The notes: generated from the sequence alone by a model not told the origin. 36,288 nt of DNA from Chara braunii (GCA_003427395.1 BFEA01000494.1:483661-519948); one strand, 5' to 3'; positions 1 to 8,959 are shown, counted from the first letter of the stretch. Program-made: numbers and translations.

Positions 1-87
<87 letters not shown>
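1..87. repeat. (CT)n microsatellite, cut by window edge
   Basis: An uninterrupted CT dinucleotide run of about 43 units begins at the first base, so its true length is unknown. Confidence 0.98.
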
Positions 88-90
<3 letters not shown>

Positions 91-940
91 TCTGCGTATC
101 AGCTAATCTCAGGGTGACTTACTGGGTTCATGGCAAGCTTGGTGCCATAGCTCTTCAAATAGCATCTGCCACTGCTCAGTGGTGGACCAGACATCCCTAT
201 TACACTATAGTCCTTGCCATTCCAAACCCTCACAACCATTTAATCAATTTTCTGTGTATCGTTCCAATTTTAACAGATGTCCCGAAAAGGACTGACACCC
301 ATTTGTTTGAGAACTCAATCACTAAATCTGTGGTAAGTTGTTTACCAATTCCTACTGGTGATCAATGAAGAGTAGGAGAGTTTGAAGAGCAATCTACTAT
401 CACGCATACAATCCGCCTCTCACTGCTGCTGGTCATCACTGTGTCCATGAAATCCATGGCCATCGACTCGTCAGGACCAGGCTCCAATAGCTAATAACTT
501 AACTGACATCTGCAACTCTCCTCCTTTTATAGGCACAAGCAAAACAGATGCCCCATAAGGAGAGGGCTTAATCCAACCCTCCGTAAGCTCTTTGAGTTGT
601 TTGTGAAGTTCATCTAGCTACGCGAGAGACAAGCTATAGACGCAACCCTCTGTTGGATCTCTCCCTCTTTACAACTCGTATAGCCTCACCCTGGATGTCT
701 ATAAATTCTGTAGTGACTTCTGTTAGTATCTCCCTAAGGAACCTCTGCAGGGTCCCGCTTCATGGTCAATGGGGTTGGGAGGGGAGGGTGGGAGGGTGGT
801 AGCTGGTTTTGGATGTAGTCGTACGAATACTGGTGATATGATCCTGTCCATTTCATGGTGCAAGACTCAACTTTGTGACAATGCATTCATCCCAACTGAA
901 GAAGAAAATCCCCATATTTCTTTTCTCTAAGCCCATAACC
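88..940. other. Unassigned, no gene seen
   Basis: I recognise nothing here. The short open frames lack family motifs and none exceeds about 85 codons. Base composition is even, with no long repeat or A-tail. Confidence 0.5.
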
Positions 941-1087
941 CCCAATAACCCCAGCAACACTCCCATATCCGCCCCCAGTACCACCATATACCCCCCCAAC
1001 ACCCCCAAACTGCCCCCCAACACCCGCATACCCCCCTGCAATACCCCCTATACCACCCGTATACCCCCCCATACCCCCCCCAATCCC
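941..1087. repeat. C-rich (G-rich on minus) minisatellite, G4-capable
   Basis: Runs of four to eight C are separated by short ATA, AACA or GCATA spacers, a degenerate unit close to CCCCCATA. On the minus strand this gives many closely spaced G-runs, which is the layout of G-quadruplex-forming DNA. The open frames here (for example a Gly-rich minus frame) are by-products of the repeat. Confidence 0.85.
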
Positions 1088-1384
1088 CAAAGTTTCTCAG
1101 GGGATTTGGGCTGTACTCAACAAGCGCAGTACAGCCCCCAACTCAGATTTGAAAAAAAAAGACAGTGGATGGCTTTTTTCTGACTGGTCGGCAGACCACC
1201 GACCTGTTGGCCCTACTGGTCGGCTGCAAAACGATCAGTGGTTGGGGTCGGCGGTTGGCAGGAATGCGACCCTGGTAATAATTTAACACATGACTGCATG
1301 AACAAGAATCAATTTCCGAATGATGCCCATCACTGCCAATGTAGAAAAAAGTGCTCTCTTTTTCCTCACCGCCCTCTCTCGGTA

Positions 1385-1470
1385 TGATAACTAGCTATAG
1401 TGATAACTAGCTGTAGTGATAACTAGCTATACTCGTTCGTCCGAACAACTATAGCTAGTTATCACTATAG
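1385..1470. repeat. Triple 16-bp direct repeat ending in a 21-bp hairpin
   Basis: The unit TGATAACTAGCTATAG occurs about three times in tandem from 1385 to 1431. The last unit (1411-1431) pairs with 1450-1470 at 20 of 21 positions around an 18-nt loop. The right arm runs on into a further TATAGTGATAACT copy. This is probably a small foldback or the remains of a palindromic MITE. Confidence 0.8.
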
Positions 1471-1797
1471 TGATAACTGCCATATCCACCGTCAGCACGG
1501 ATCTTCAACAGACAATGCAACTGCTACCATGCCTCTCCCCTCTGCTTCTGCCATAGCTGCCCTCTGCACGAAGTCCATGTCCAGCCGGTACTTGAGCGAT
1601 GCAGGGCCAAGCGGGAAGATGAAGATGAAGGTCCACCATAGCCAAAGGTAAGTCTCCTTGTCGGTTCCCACTTCTGTGCCCTGCCTCCTCCTAAGGGGGT
1701 CGGACGTGCTGGTGGCTTAACCCCCCACCTCTGCACCGAATGAAGGGGGACAGAGAAAACTGCGATGGATGAAATGTTGTGTTTTAAACTGTTTTTC

Positions 1798-1798
<1 letters not shown>

Positions 1799-1826
<28 letters not shown>
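1799..1826. repeat. T28 tract
   Basis: A run of 28 T. It would read as the A-tail of a minus-strand retroposon, but I recognise no body next to it. The sequence to its left (1520-1790) is unassigned. Confidence 0.9.
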
Positions 1827-1829
<3 letters not shown>

Positions 1830-1892
1830 GTATTCAACACAGTCAAACCTGTCCATCAGCGCTTCACATTCAAAGCACACCATGCGCAAATT

Positions 1893-2015
1893 GAGAATAT
1901 CGCAAAAATGACATCGGATAAAAATTGGAACAATACAGAGAAGATTAGCATGTCCCCGGCACAAGGATCACACTCGTAATCTAGACTAGAAATGGACCAA
2001 ATGGTACAATTTTTT
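1893..2015 (+). ncRNA. U6 snRNA-like sequence (gene or pseudogene)
   Basis: U6 is the catalytic small nuclear RNA of the spliceosome. The central block 1922-1970 matches the universal U6 core almost base for base: the AAATTGGAAC lead-in, the ACAGAGA box (1935-1941), the AGC triad in TTAGCATG and the CCCC...AAGGAT internal stem-loop. A run of six T at 2010-2015 fits a pol III terminator at the expected distance. The 5' stem-loop is diverged: only a weak TATC/GATA pairing is visible near 1899-1919. The region after the internal stem-loop also drifts from common U6 sequences. I see no TATA box at the usual upstream distance. It may be a lineage-specific functional U6, but a retroposed copy is at least as likely, since an A-tailed retroposon end follows at 2257. 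Confidence 0.72.
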
Positions 2016-2301
2016 GCTGAAAAAAATAAAAAGACAACGGTCCAATTTGATTTTAATTTGATTCTTGGATTTTCTTTCAAGTCCCATACCAAATTACTAG
2101 GAACTTAGTAATTGAGTCAAACCCGAGCGTAGGGAGTCAACCTATGAGTATGACCTGCCACCAAAGAGCTGGGTCACTTGGGAAAAAAAGAAGACAATGA
2201 ATTTGAAAGAAACTTTTGAAAAGGAGAAAACGATCCGGGTGAATATACAAAGTGAAGCCGGGTAATGCTCCCGGTCCTTAAAAAAAAAAAAAAAAAAAAA
2301 A
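2016..2301 (+). mobile_element. A-tailed retroposon 3' end with LINE-type hairpin
   Basis: An A22 tail (2280-2301) follows a 6-bp stem with a 7-nt loop: GCCGGG (2257-2262), loop TAATGCT, CCCGGT (2270-2275). The same stem-loop form occurs in the LINE 3' region near 35063 and in retroposon ends at 16019 and 19611, which is why I call this a LINE-dependent retroposon. The body between the U6-like core and the hairpin is unrecognised. It could be part of a U6-headed chimera or a separate insertion. Confidence 0.6.
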
Positions 2302-3415
2302 CAGTAAGTATGTGAGACCCTGCTTTGGCGCTCTGATAGTTTTTCCATCAATTTAAAATTTAAATCATTTTAATTCAATTACGAATTGGACCCGGCGCAA
2401 GCAGGTCGGTTCATGCAAAACCAAAACGCACAGCCTTTGGGTTAAATGGAGGATGACTTGGATGTGCTGTCGTGGCCACTCCACTTCCTTTCAAGTTGAA
2501 GCTCCATTCAGGGTATTTTACCATTTTGAGAGAGTGCCGCCACTCCGCTTACTTTTACATTCAAATTGAAGCTCGGAAAAAGTGATCGAGAGTTGTCAGA
2601 AAGATTCTTTTTTTTTTCCAGAAAGATTCCTTTGCAAGGAAAAAAATGAGCAAGAGCAAAATGATCAGAAATCCAAATTGCAACATCACATTGAAAAGCC
2701 AGAATCTCGTGTGCTGTCCAGAAAGCAGAATGCATCAAGTTACACACGAATGGAGACGGAAGCAATGAACTCAGTTGTCAATGTCTCAGCCCAACCTTGC
2801 CACCATAAACACTTAGGGCGGTATCCAATGTCTCTTGTCCTATACGCGCGCTCAGTGCCCAGACTGCCTTCACTTAGGGCGGGGACTTGAGTCAATAGCG
2901 GGGGCCCTTTGGACACTGCCGAGGGCTCAGTCAGACCCGCGCACCATCGAGAGGACTGCCGAAATTTGGAGAGTTCTCTGCCAGCGCACTGACAAAAAAA
3001 ATTGGGGAAGTCGGCAATGTCAAGTTTGAGACCCAATACTTTTTCTGTGCTGTTGTTCGCGCAGCTGAACAGAGAGGTGTCCGAGATAGTGCGGTCTTCA
3101 AGAGCAATTTTTGGACCGGGGCACCCAAAAATACGTTTTTTCGATTGTCTGACAACTCTCAAACTACTCTCGATTTCTTAATCGAATCGAATTGAATCGA
3201 GAGCAGCGGAGCGAGACCTGATAGGTAAAGTGAGGCGAAGTGATTAGAAAAGGTCTATAAAAGTTTGCAAAAATCCTAAATAACTAGATTTGAGAAATCG
3301 AGAATATAAAATACTAAATTGTCCACCTGGAATTTGGTGTATGGGATGCTGATGGGCAACGGCGGAGGGTCTTGGATTCTGCGTGGATGCTGCTGCCTGC
3401 GGAAGATCTCATGGA
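2302..3415. other. Unassigned, one small hairpin
   Basis: No gene recognised. Noted features are a purine/T-rich patch at 2609-2646 and a 9-bp inverted repeat, CTCTCGATT (3167-3175) against AATCGAGAG (3195-3203), with ATCGAAT repeats between the arms. The open frames of 100-140 codons at 2582-3162 lie on both strands, lack motifs and look like chance. Confidence 0.5.
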
Positions 3416-3419
3416 TGTA

Positions 3420-3670
3420 CTGTGATGACGATGTAAGTCCTCACTGCAATGGTGCTGGGGTGAGCTGAATGTCACGACCTGTATGGCTTCAGTTTAAACT
3501 TGAATATTGGGTCACTGTTGCAGTGGTAAAGGCGTCAGGCTGCTACAGCCGAGGCCACCGGTTCGATTCCGTTTGGCTGCAGTATTCCGTTTGGCTGCGG
3601 ATCAATTACTGGGCTACAATGATAAACCTACCAACATCTCCGAGGCCACCGGTTCGATTCCGTTGGTCCG
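3420..3670 (+). mobile_element. tRNA-derived SINE-like unit 1 with duplicated B box
   Basis: An A-box-like GCAGTGGTAAAGG (about 3520-3532) and a perfect B box GGTTCGATTCC (3560-3570) are spaced as in a tRNA, with a GGCTG...CAGCC stem between them. About 90 bases downstream the segment CCGAGGCCACCGGTTCGATT recurs, giving a second B box at 3651-3661. The leader (3436-3500, including GCTGAATGTCACGACC) recurs before units 2 and 3, so the repeat is longer than the tRNA part. Confidence 0.75.
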
Positions 3671-3825
3671 CGGTCACCATATTGCCCTTGTCGAAATATA
3701 CCCGCAGTGCAGGAATGCGGATGTTCCTAGATGTGCTCGATGACCAGGTACATTGTGATAGTGGCATACTGGCCTTTGTGGGTTCCGACAGCGGATTTGA
3801 AGGAATCCTCCAGACAACTTACAAG

Positions 3826-3952
3826 TATCCTTATTATTAGTAATTAGTAATTACTAATTAGTAATTAGAAATTAGAAATTAGTTACAAGTATCCTTATTA
3901 GTAATTAGTAATTAGAAAAATTAGTTAAAATTACTAATTACATAATTAAATC
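3826..3952. repeat. (TAATTAG)n-type AT-rich repeat
   Basis: Variants of AGTAATT and AGAAATT alternate across about 125 bp. The phrase ACAAGTATCCTTATTAGTAA occurs twice, which points to local duplication. Confidence 0.85.
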
Positions 3953-3953
3953 C

Positions 3954-4300
3954 ATGCCGACCGTGTGGACATCCCGAGCACGGCTGAATGTCAGGACGGG
4001 TGTGGCTTCAACTTTGAACTTTCGACGATCATGTTTTTTTCGCCTCTTTTTTTTGCTACTCGTAACACCGGGTCACGGTTGCGGTGGTGAAGGCATCTGG
4101 CTGACACGGCGGAGGTCACAGGTTCGATTCCGTTGTGTTGGCCCTGGGTATGTGATCTGGCTCTACATCGGCAAAATTTACCAAGAGTGTACGAGTGCGG
4201 CAACCAACCGAGAGGGAGGTTAACTGGGTAGTGGTGTCTGCATGGAAGTTGGCACTTGCGGAGGATCAATTGGATGGCTCGCTTTCTCCGGTTCTCTCAA
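3954..4300 (+). mobile_element. tRNA-derived SINE-like unit 2
   Basis: The leader matches unit 1 (GCTGAATGTCAGGACGGGTG at 3982). A T/C-rich stretch at 4035-4056 follows, then a tRNA-like block with A-box-like GCGGTGGTGAAGG (about 4081-4093) and B box GGTTCGATTCC (4121-4131). The 3' part shares TGGCTCTACATCG.CAAAATTT with unit 3. The unit ends near a CA microsatellite rather than an A-tail. Confidence 0.72.
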
Positions 4301-4350
4301 ACACACACACACACACACACAAACATACACACAGAAACACACAGACACAA
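4300..4350. repeat. (CA)n microsatellite
   Basis: A CA run of about 20 bases, then imperfect ACAC repeats with GAA and TAC interruptions. It lies at the 3' side of SINE unit 2. Confidence 0.9.
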
Positions 4351-4423
4351 TTACAACAGAACGGAGTCGTCTATCAATTCAATCTACAACCAACGGAATG
4401 GGCGTTCTATTCAAAGAAGAAAA

Positions 4424-4620
4424 GTGGTGACGTGTAAGTCCGTACTGCAACCGTGCTGGAGTGCGCTGAATGCCATGACTGACAGTGGTAAAGGCATCCG
4501 GCTGTTACAGCCGAGGTCACCGGTTCGAGTCCGTTGTGTCGGCTCCGGGTATCGACTTGGCTCGACATCGACAAAATTTCCTGTCACTGTCGGGACGGTC
4601 TGCTGTGCATGGTCTGGAAA
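4424..4620 (+). mobile_element. tRNA-derived SINE-like unit 3
   Basis: The leader GTAAGTCCGTACTGCAACCG matches unit 1 at 3432. An A-box-like CAGTGGTAAAGG follows (about 4484-4495), and a B box with one change, GGTTCGAGTCC (4522-4532). The block TGGCTCGACATCGACAAAAT matches unit 2. The first half of the leader-to-A-box spacer is shorter than in unit 1. Confidence 0.72.
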
Positions 4621-4715
4621 CCACATGTCAGCAGCCCTGTTCGGAGCAATTGTAAGTATATAATTATTATAATATTCATTTTGTTAAATTATTAAGTAAT
4701 CCCGAACGAACAAGT

Positions 4716-4804
4716 AAGGGCATCTCCCGGTCCCTTGTCCGGACTGTCCGGTGGCCCAGGTCCTCGTCTGCACTTGCCATGATTGAACTTCAAAAAAAAA
4801 AAAA
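4716..4804 (+). mobile_element. A-tailed retroposon end, family unknown
   Basis: An A13 tail (4792-4804) follows a GC-rich segment with small stems (AAGGG/CCCTT and CCGGA/TCCGG). The phrase CTCCCGGTCCCTT is loosely like the hairpin end at 2268-2279, but the 7-nt-loop stem is not preserved, so I do not place it in that family with confidence. Confidence 0.45.
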
Positions 4805-5440
4805 GAGTGCAAAAGACAACTGACCAAACGGCACAGAGTTTAGCTGAAGCCTGAAAAGGGAAAAAAGGCCAGGCGGGCTCAATCTCGGCCCAATTCAATG
4901 TTCATCCTTCCTGTCTGTCAAACCCCAAGGTAATTGACTCATATTGCATTACGTTCTCTAGAACTGCTTATCCCTTTCTTTTTTTTTCTTTTTTAAAGTT
5001 TTTTTTTTTTTTTTCCCCAAGAAACACTGTTTATCCCCTTCTGTAAGTACATGACAATGATGACATTACATTTTCTTTTTTTCTTTCTGTGAGTATTAGC
5101 TTGAAATTTTCAAAATTCCATCCTTCAGAATATAGTTTCCTCCCTTCTCCTTCTTTCTTTTTGTTTTCCTCAAACTTTGTCTTTTTCTTCTTTTTAGGCT
5201 TTACGGTTTAAGGTTGAGAACACATAGATCACCAATGATAACAGTCCACAGAAGAGCTTATCACACCACACTGGTACACGATCGAAACAAACCAGAAACG
5301 ACAAATCCGGCTCCATTCATAAGGGCCCAGTTGCCAAGGCAAAAAAATATTCATTCAAAGTTCAGAGTCTTCAGACTTCAAACTAGCTTGCTGTTTATTT
5401 TCAACTTTCAATACACAGCCCAGTTTGTGTGTTTGATGGA
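4805..5440. other. Pyrimidine/T-rich non-coding stretch
   Basis: From 4975 to 5200 the plus strand is dominated by T and C tracts (T9 and T16 runs, many TTTCTT). I recognise no gene or A-tailed element body here. Confidence 0.6.
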
Positions 5441-5454
5441 TGACTAAACCCGCA

Positions 5455-6011
5455 CAGCGCTAATCGCGCCGAGTTGCGTGGAGAAACACAGCAGCAGGCA
5501 GCAACTCAGCGAAGCACCAGGCAACGCTGCCGGAGCAACCCAACTGCGCAACACGAAATCCAACTGCAAGGAACATCAGGGCAAGCAGACGAGAAGCACG
5601 GCAATCGCGGAGCGAAGCACAAGGCAACACCAACAAGGCATTCATGCTACGCGGTGCACAAGCAAAGGATGCGGAAGGCACGGAACACGGATGGGCGGCA
5701 AGGCAGCATATCAGCGAAGCACAAGGTGACACCAGCAACACGGCCACCCCGTAGAGTGACCACAGCAGCTTGCCAAGAACGACCTGCGAAGCAAGCGGCA
5801 CGGGCAGCAAGGCAGCGGTTGAGCGCCGACGAGGCATTCCACACATCCAACACGGCGCAAAGCGGCACATGGCCTACTCACATCGCGAGTGAACCGCGCA
5901 GACTGTTGGTTCCCACCACCCGCTGGCTGAATCAGCAAGTCACTCAGACGAGCATCCGGCATCACCTGCACAGGAAACTTGGACATCCCGGACTGAGCGC
6001 CCCCCCCCCCC
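5455..6011. repeat. GC-rich patch with ~100-bp spaced repeat, C12 end
   Basis: The phrase AGCGAAGCACaAGGcaACacC recurs near 5511, 5611 and 5711, with a weaker copy near 5787. This suggests a degenerate minisatellite with a period near 100 bp. A plus-strand open frame of 180 codons (5474-6016) exists, but it is low-complexity (Ala, Arg, Gln, Thr, His), has antisense frames of similar length and shows no domain. I treat it as repeat-derived, not as a gene. A C12 run closes the patch at 6000-6011. Confidence 0.55.
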
Positions 6012-6020
6012 TATGAGTGC

Positions 6021-6095
6021 GCTGGGACTCTGGGACTCTGGCACTCTGGGACTGGACCGGGAATACGGAGCTTCATGAATCCTTTCAGGATTTTT
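6021..6095 (-). mobile_element. CCCAGAGT-tailed repeat, copy 1
   Basis: Read on the minus strand, GGATTCATGAAGCTC and GTATTCCCGGTCCAG lead into imperfect CCCAGAGT tandem units. The same order is seen at 8470-8520, where it ends in an A-tract. It is therefore probably the 3' end of a retroposon family. Confidence 0.6.
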
Positions 6096-6235
6096 GTCAC
6101 TCAAACGAGGAATGGAAGACAGTTTGGCACTGCTTAAGGGTGCTCGCTTAGACAGGCAAAAGTAAGAAAAAATTGAAGGAAGACAGACACAGAGAACACA
6201 GAGAAAGATGCACACAAACTTCACAAAGTGATTGA

Positions 6236-6252
6236 GTGTGTGTGTGTGTGTG

Positions 6253-6306
<54 letters not shown>
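6236..6306. repeat. (TG)n microsatellite
   Basis: About 35 TG units with a single CG interruption. Confidence 0.97.
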
Positions 6307-6308
<2 letters not shown>

Positions 6309-6467
6309 ATTCGCTATACACTAAAAAAGGCATGACGGTGCCAGGCTGTTCCGCTGGACTTTGTCTGTGGAGATGTGTGTGATTGTGTGTGTGCATGCAC
6401 ACACACAAACACGCATATGTTGCCTGTCTCTCTGTCTATCCCTGTGGGATGTGTGCTGTAACTGTGC

Positions 6468-6548
6468 TTTTTTTTTTTTTTTTTAACTAAGCAGAACAGA
6501 ATCAACAGATACTACACTCGATCTCAGCCAAAAGGCCGAGAAAGGAAT
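6468..6548 (-). pseudogene. U2 snRNA, 3'-truncated and A-tailed
   Basis: U2 is the spliceosomal RNA that pairs with the intron branch point. On the minus strand from 6548 the sequence matches the U2 5' end: TTTCTCGGCCTTTTGGC, the loop-I region, and GTGTAGTATCTGTT, which contains the GTAGTA branch-point recognition sequence. After about 64 nt the match stops, the Sm site and 3' stem-loops are missing, and an A17 tract (6468-6484) follows. A candidate 6-bp target duplication, CAGTTA on the minus strand, abuts the 5' end (6548-6553) and recurs 3 nt past the A-tail (6459-6464). This is the form of a LINE-mobilised U2 retropseudogene, and it cannot be a functional U2. Confidence 0.85.
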
Positions 6549-6559
6549 AACTGCAGTTT

Positions 6560-7120
6560 TGTGAATCGACGCGCTGACATTTCATTTGTGTATTCTTCAA
6601 CTAATTATTAATCTGAATGAATTTCAATGAATTTGAATCTCAATTGTCAATTTTTAATTTTTAATTTTGTTGTTTTTGTGTACGTGGGTTGGTTGGTGGC
6701 CAGGCTGGAAGACATCGTAGCGATGGTGAAGGAGGAGATGCATACTGTTTGATTTTCACATTGGGCTTCGCTCCACTACTCAATGCTCTACATGCATTTG
6801 GATGCCTTGGAGGACCAGGTGTGTCCGGAGGAGTCCAACATTTGGAATGTATCGGGACGATTATGAACTGCAGATACATATAGACTCATTATAGAGTGTT
6901 CTGTAGTGGAGCAAGGCCCACTCTTTGGCAGTTCAATCCGTGTGTGCCGTCCTATCACATTTGATAAATTTGATCACCGAAGAGTTTGAAGTCTATAAAG
7001 AAATAGGTGGTGTCTAAGTAAACTTAGTAAAGGTCTATAAGGGCAAAAAAAAAACAAAAAAAAAAAAGAAAAAGAAGGTGTCTGTCCACGCTTCCTCATT
7101 TTCTTTCTGCTGTGCATCTT
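6560..7120. other. Unassigned, no gene seen
   Basis: AT-rich tracts (AATGAATTT repeats near 6618 and TTTTTAATT at 6649-6667), then mixed sequence and A-rich runs near 7047-7075. The phrase AGTCTATAA/GGTCTATAA occurs twice. No gene motif seen. Confidence 0.5.
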
Positions 7121-7128
7121 TTTTGAAG

Positions 7129-7176
7129 TTTTTGTTTTTGATTTTGTCTTTGTTTTTGTTTTTGTTTTTGTTTTTG
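7129..7176. repeat. (TTTTTG)n repeat
   Basis: A hexamer tandem repeat, TTTTTG, with minor variation. Confidence 0.9.
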
Positions 7177-7755
7177 AATTGTTTTTCTCTTTTTTTCAAC
7201 TTTTTCTTACTTACTTACCTTGTGCTGTCATTTGGAAGCATGCATTGAATACAGTCTTATAATAGACTTATAGTCTTGATTTATACAATAATTGCCTTTG
7301 CTAAGTTTGGCTGTGAACTTATGATTCACAAAAATAATTGTTCAATTTTTTTCAGAATTTTTTCTTTCATTTGTCAACAACTTACCCTAGGTTACCTGGA
7401 AAGAAATTTGTTAAAAAAAATAATAAATAATCTACCACAGGGCCGCACGCCAGATCCTGCCTCTGGCTGTCCGGGTAGCCCGAATTCTTACTGCATAGGT
7501 GTGCAATTTTTTTATTTTATTTGTTTAAACTATGTGTGGATTTGACCTTACGTAGAACTTTTCTGTCCCCCCCAGTGCCCCACTCCCCCCTACTTCCGCC
7601 TCTTTTGGCCTGCCTGGTTTTCTTGCAGGCGGGGTCTGGCCCGCCTTGGCCAGGCCAACAGGCATGGCCATCCAGGTAATATAGATTTCCCAGAAAAGTT
7701 ATTTATTGAATTTTATTCCACAGAATCCGCACTGTGCAATTGTCACATGTTGTTG
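7177..7755. other. Unassigned, no gene seen
   Basis: No gene or repeat family recognised. It includes a C-rich patch at 7567-7590 and a GC-rich patch at 7610-7670 with repeated GGCCTGCC/GGCCAGGCC motifs. Confidence 0.45.
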
Positions 7756-7890
7756 GAGGGGCGCGAGGGGACATCATTTCCTTTGAATCACGACCCAGAT
7801 CTTTAAAGAAAACTTTAAAAAAGGCTTATTGGACGGAAATAATGTTTGTTTGTGGTTTCCCCCATGGCAGTCCGAGTAACATCTTATGAT
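7756..7890. repeat. Duplicated segment, empty-site copy
   Basis: Aligns with 7952-8130 across TCATTTCCTT.GAATCACGAC and TTGTGGTTTC. It lacks about 54 bases that are present in the other copy at 8044-8098, so it preserves the state before an insertion. Confidence 0.8.
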
Positions 7891-7929
7891 CCTGTGACCT
7901 ACCGGATGGAACTGTGGTACAATTGGAAA

Positions 7930-8140
7930 CTGGGACTCTGGGACTCTGGGACTGGGCGCGGGGATATCATTTCCTTCGAATCACGACCCAGATCTTTAAA
8001 GAAAACTTAAAAAAAAGGCTTATTGGAAGCAAAAAATGTTTGTCAGTGCGAGATAGACTGGTAATACAGAGCTTCATGAATCCTTTCAGGATGCTTGTTT
8101 GTGGTTTCACATGGCAGTCCCATATAACTCTTATGATGAT
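7930..8140. repeat. Duplicated segment with CCCAGAGT-family insertion
   Basis: The second copy of the 7756-7890 segment. It begins beside GGGACTCT tandem units (7931-7953). Relative to the first copy it carries an extra block at 8044-8098 holding GAGCTTCATGAATCCTTTCA, a signature of the CCCAGAGT-tailed repeat. TTGT sits on both sides of the extra block, a possible short target duplication. Confidence 0.75.
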
Positions 8141-8165
8141 GGGAGTGCTGAAGTAGTTATGGAAT

Positions 8166-8285
8166 CGTACATCTCGGACTAAGCCTTCCTCCGTGCAAAA
8201 GCACGGATTCGAACTGGCGACCTCGGCCTCAAGAGCCAAGTCTCTGAACCGCTATAGCACGAATCCGGACACGGTGTTCAAGAGT
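8166..8285 (-). mobile_element. tRNA-derived SINE, second family, fuller copy
   Basis: On the minus strand a tRNA-like block is visible. The D-arm region GCTATAGCGGTTCAGAG is A-box-like. An anticodon arm TTGGC/GCCGA encloses the 7-nt loop TCTTGAG, which would place a TTG (Gln) anticodon. GGTC follows, and then AGTTCGAATCC as B box. A CCGTGC...GCACGG hairpin follows directly. It aligns with 11748-11862. The target site and 3' end are unclear because the CCCAGAGT-type repeats lie on its 3' side. Confidence 0.72.
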
Positions 8286-8340
8286 GCTAAATCTCATTGC
8301 GAGATGGATAGATCACCCCTTTTTGCGATTTAGGGTAGGT

Positions 8341-8465
8341 TTTTTTTTGTTTTTTTTTTTTTGGTGCAATTTAGTCTGTAGACTTTGTACTTCTCTGTAG
8401 AGTAACCAGGGGCATCCACTTTTTTATTTCCATTTTTTTTTTTTTTTGCCTTTTTTTTTTTTTTT
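8341..8465. repeat. T-rich tracts
   Basis: T-tracts at 8341-8362, 8437-8448 and about 8451-8465. The last two act as the A-tail of the minus-strand repeat at 8470-8520 and are split by GCC. Confidence 0.85.
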
Positions 8466-8520
8466 GGTCCTGGGACTCTGGGACTGGAGCGGGAATACTG
8501 AGCTTCATGAATCCTTTCTG
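8466..8520 (-). mobile_element. CCCAGAGT-tailed repeat, copy with A-tail
   Basis: On the minus strand, GGATTCATGAAGCTC and GTATTCCCGCTCCAG are followed by two CCCAGAGT units, GGACC and an A-tract. This is the clearest 3' end of the family also seen at 6021-6095 and, in pieces, at 7930-8098. Confidence 0.65.
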
Positions 8521-8779
8521 GCTGTGACAGACCTTTTATTTTGTGGGAATTTGCTGGCTTATGATGGGGTGTGAACCTGCAGTCTGTAGAGTCTTCCGTC
8601 TTCCGTCTGGGGCAGGGGCGAGTGATAGTCCGCTTTGATTTTCGTCACATGTGTCCTTGAGGGCAGTGGATGGTGGTCCCCACCTCCTCAGAGGGGTATA
8701 AGTTGTTGGCCATGCGCCCATCTCAGCACAGTTAGTTGCCTGGCTTGAAAGATAGCGCCATGGACTTGGGTTTGTGGCC

Positions 8780-8935
8780 GGTGAAACGGTATTCACCTGT
8801 TCGCAGTAGCCGATGCAGACCCCAGGGCTCGATCCCTAGTCTTTACCTTAGCTGTGTACAGTATCTGTGTCAACGCCAGGAGTTGAACCCACGACCTGTG
8901 TCTTTTCCCACAGTTCGTAGGTTGCCGTAGGTCTG
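8780..8935 (-). mobile_element. Possible tRNA-like retroposon relic
   Basis: On the minus strand GGTCGTGGGTTCAACTCC reads as a T-arm with a B box, and a second B-box-like GGGATCGAGCCC lies about 60 nt downstream. I cannot identify an A box, an anticodon arm or a tail, so this is tentative. Confidence 0.3.
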
Positions 8936-8959
8936 TAGGTTATAGGGGTTCGATCTGTA

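Noticed and set aside
853-1183. Gly/Tyr-rich and Pro-rich frames on both strands
   Set aside because: They are translations of the C-rich minisatellite.
2582-3162. Frames of 102-140 codons on both strands
   Set aside because: They overlap each other on opposite strands, with no motif and no codon signal.
5474-6016. 180-codon open frame as a protein gene
   Set aside because: It is low-complexity and repeat-derived, has antisense frames of similar length and shows no domain or plausible start context.
7203-7222. ACTTACCT as a U1 snRNA 5' end
   Set aside because: Only the 8-mer matches and no U1 body follows.
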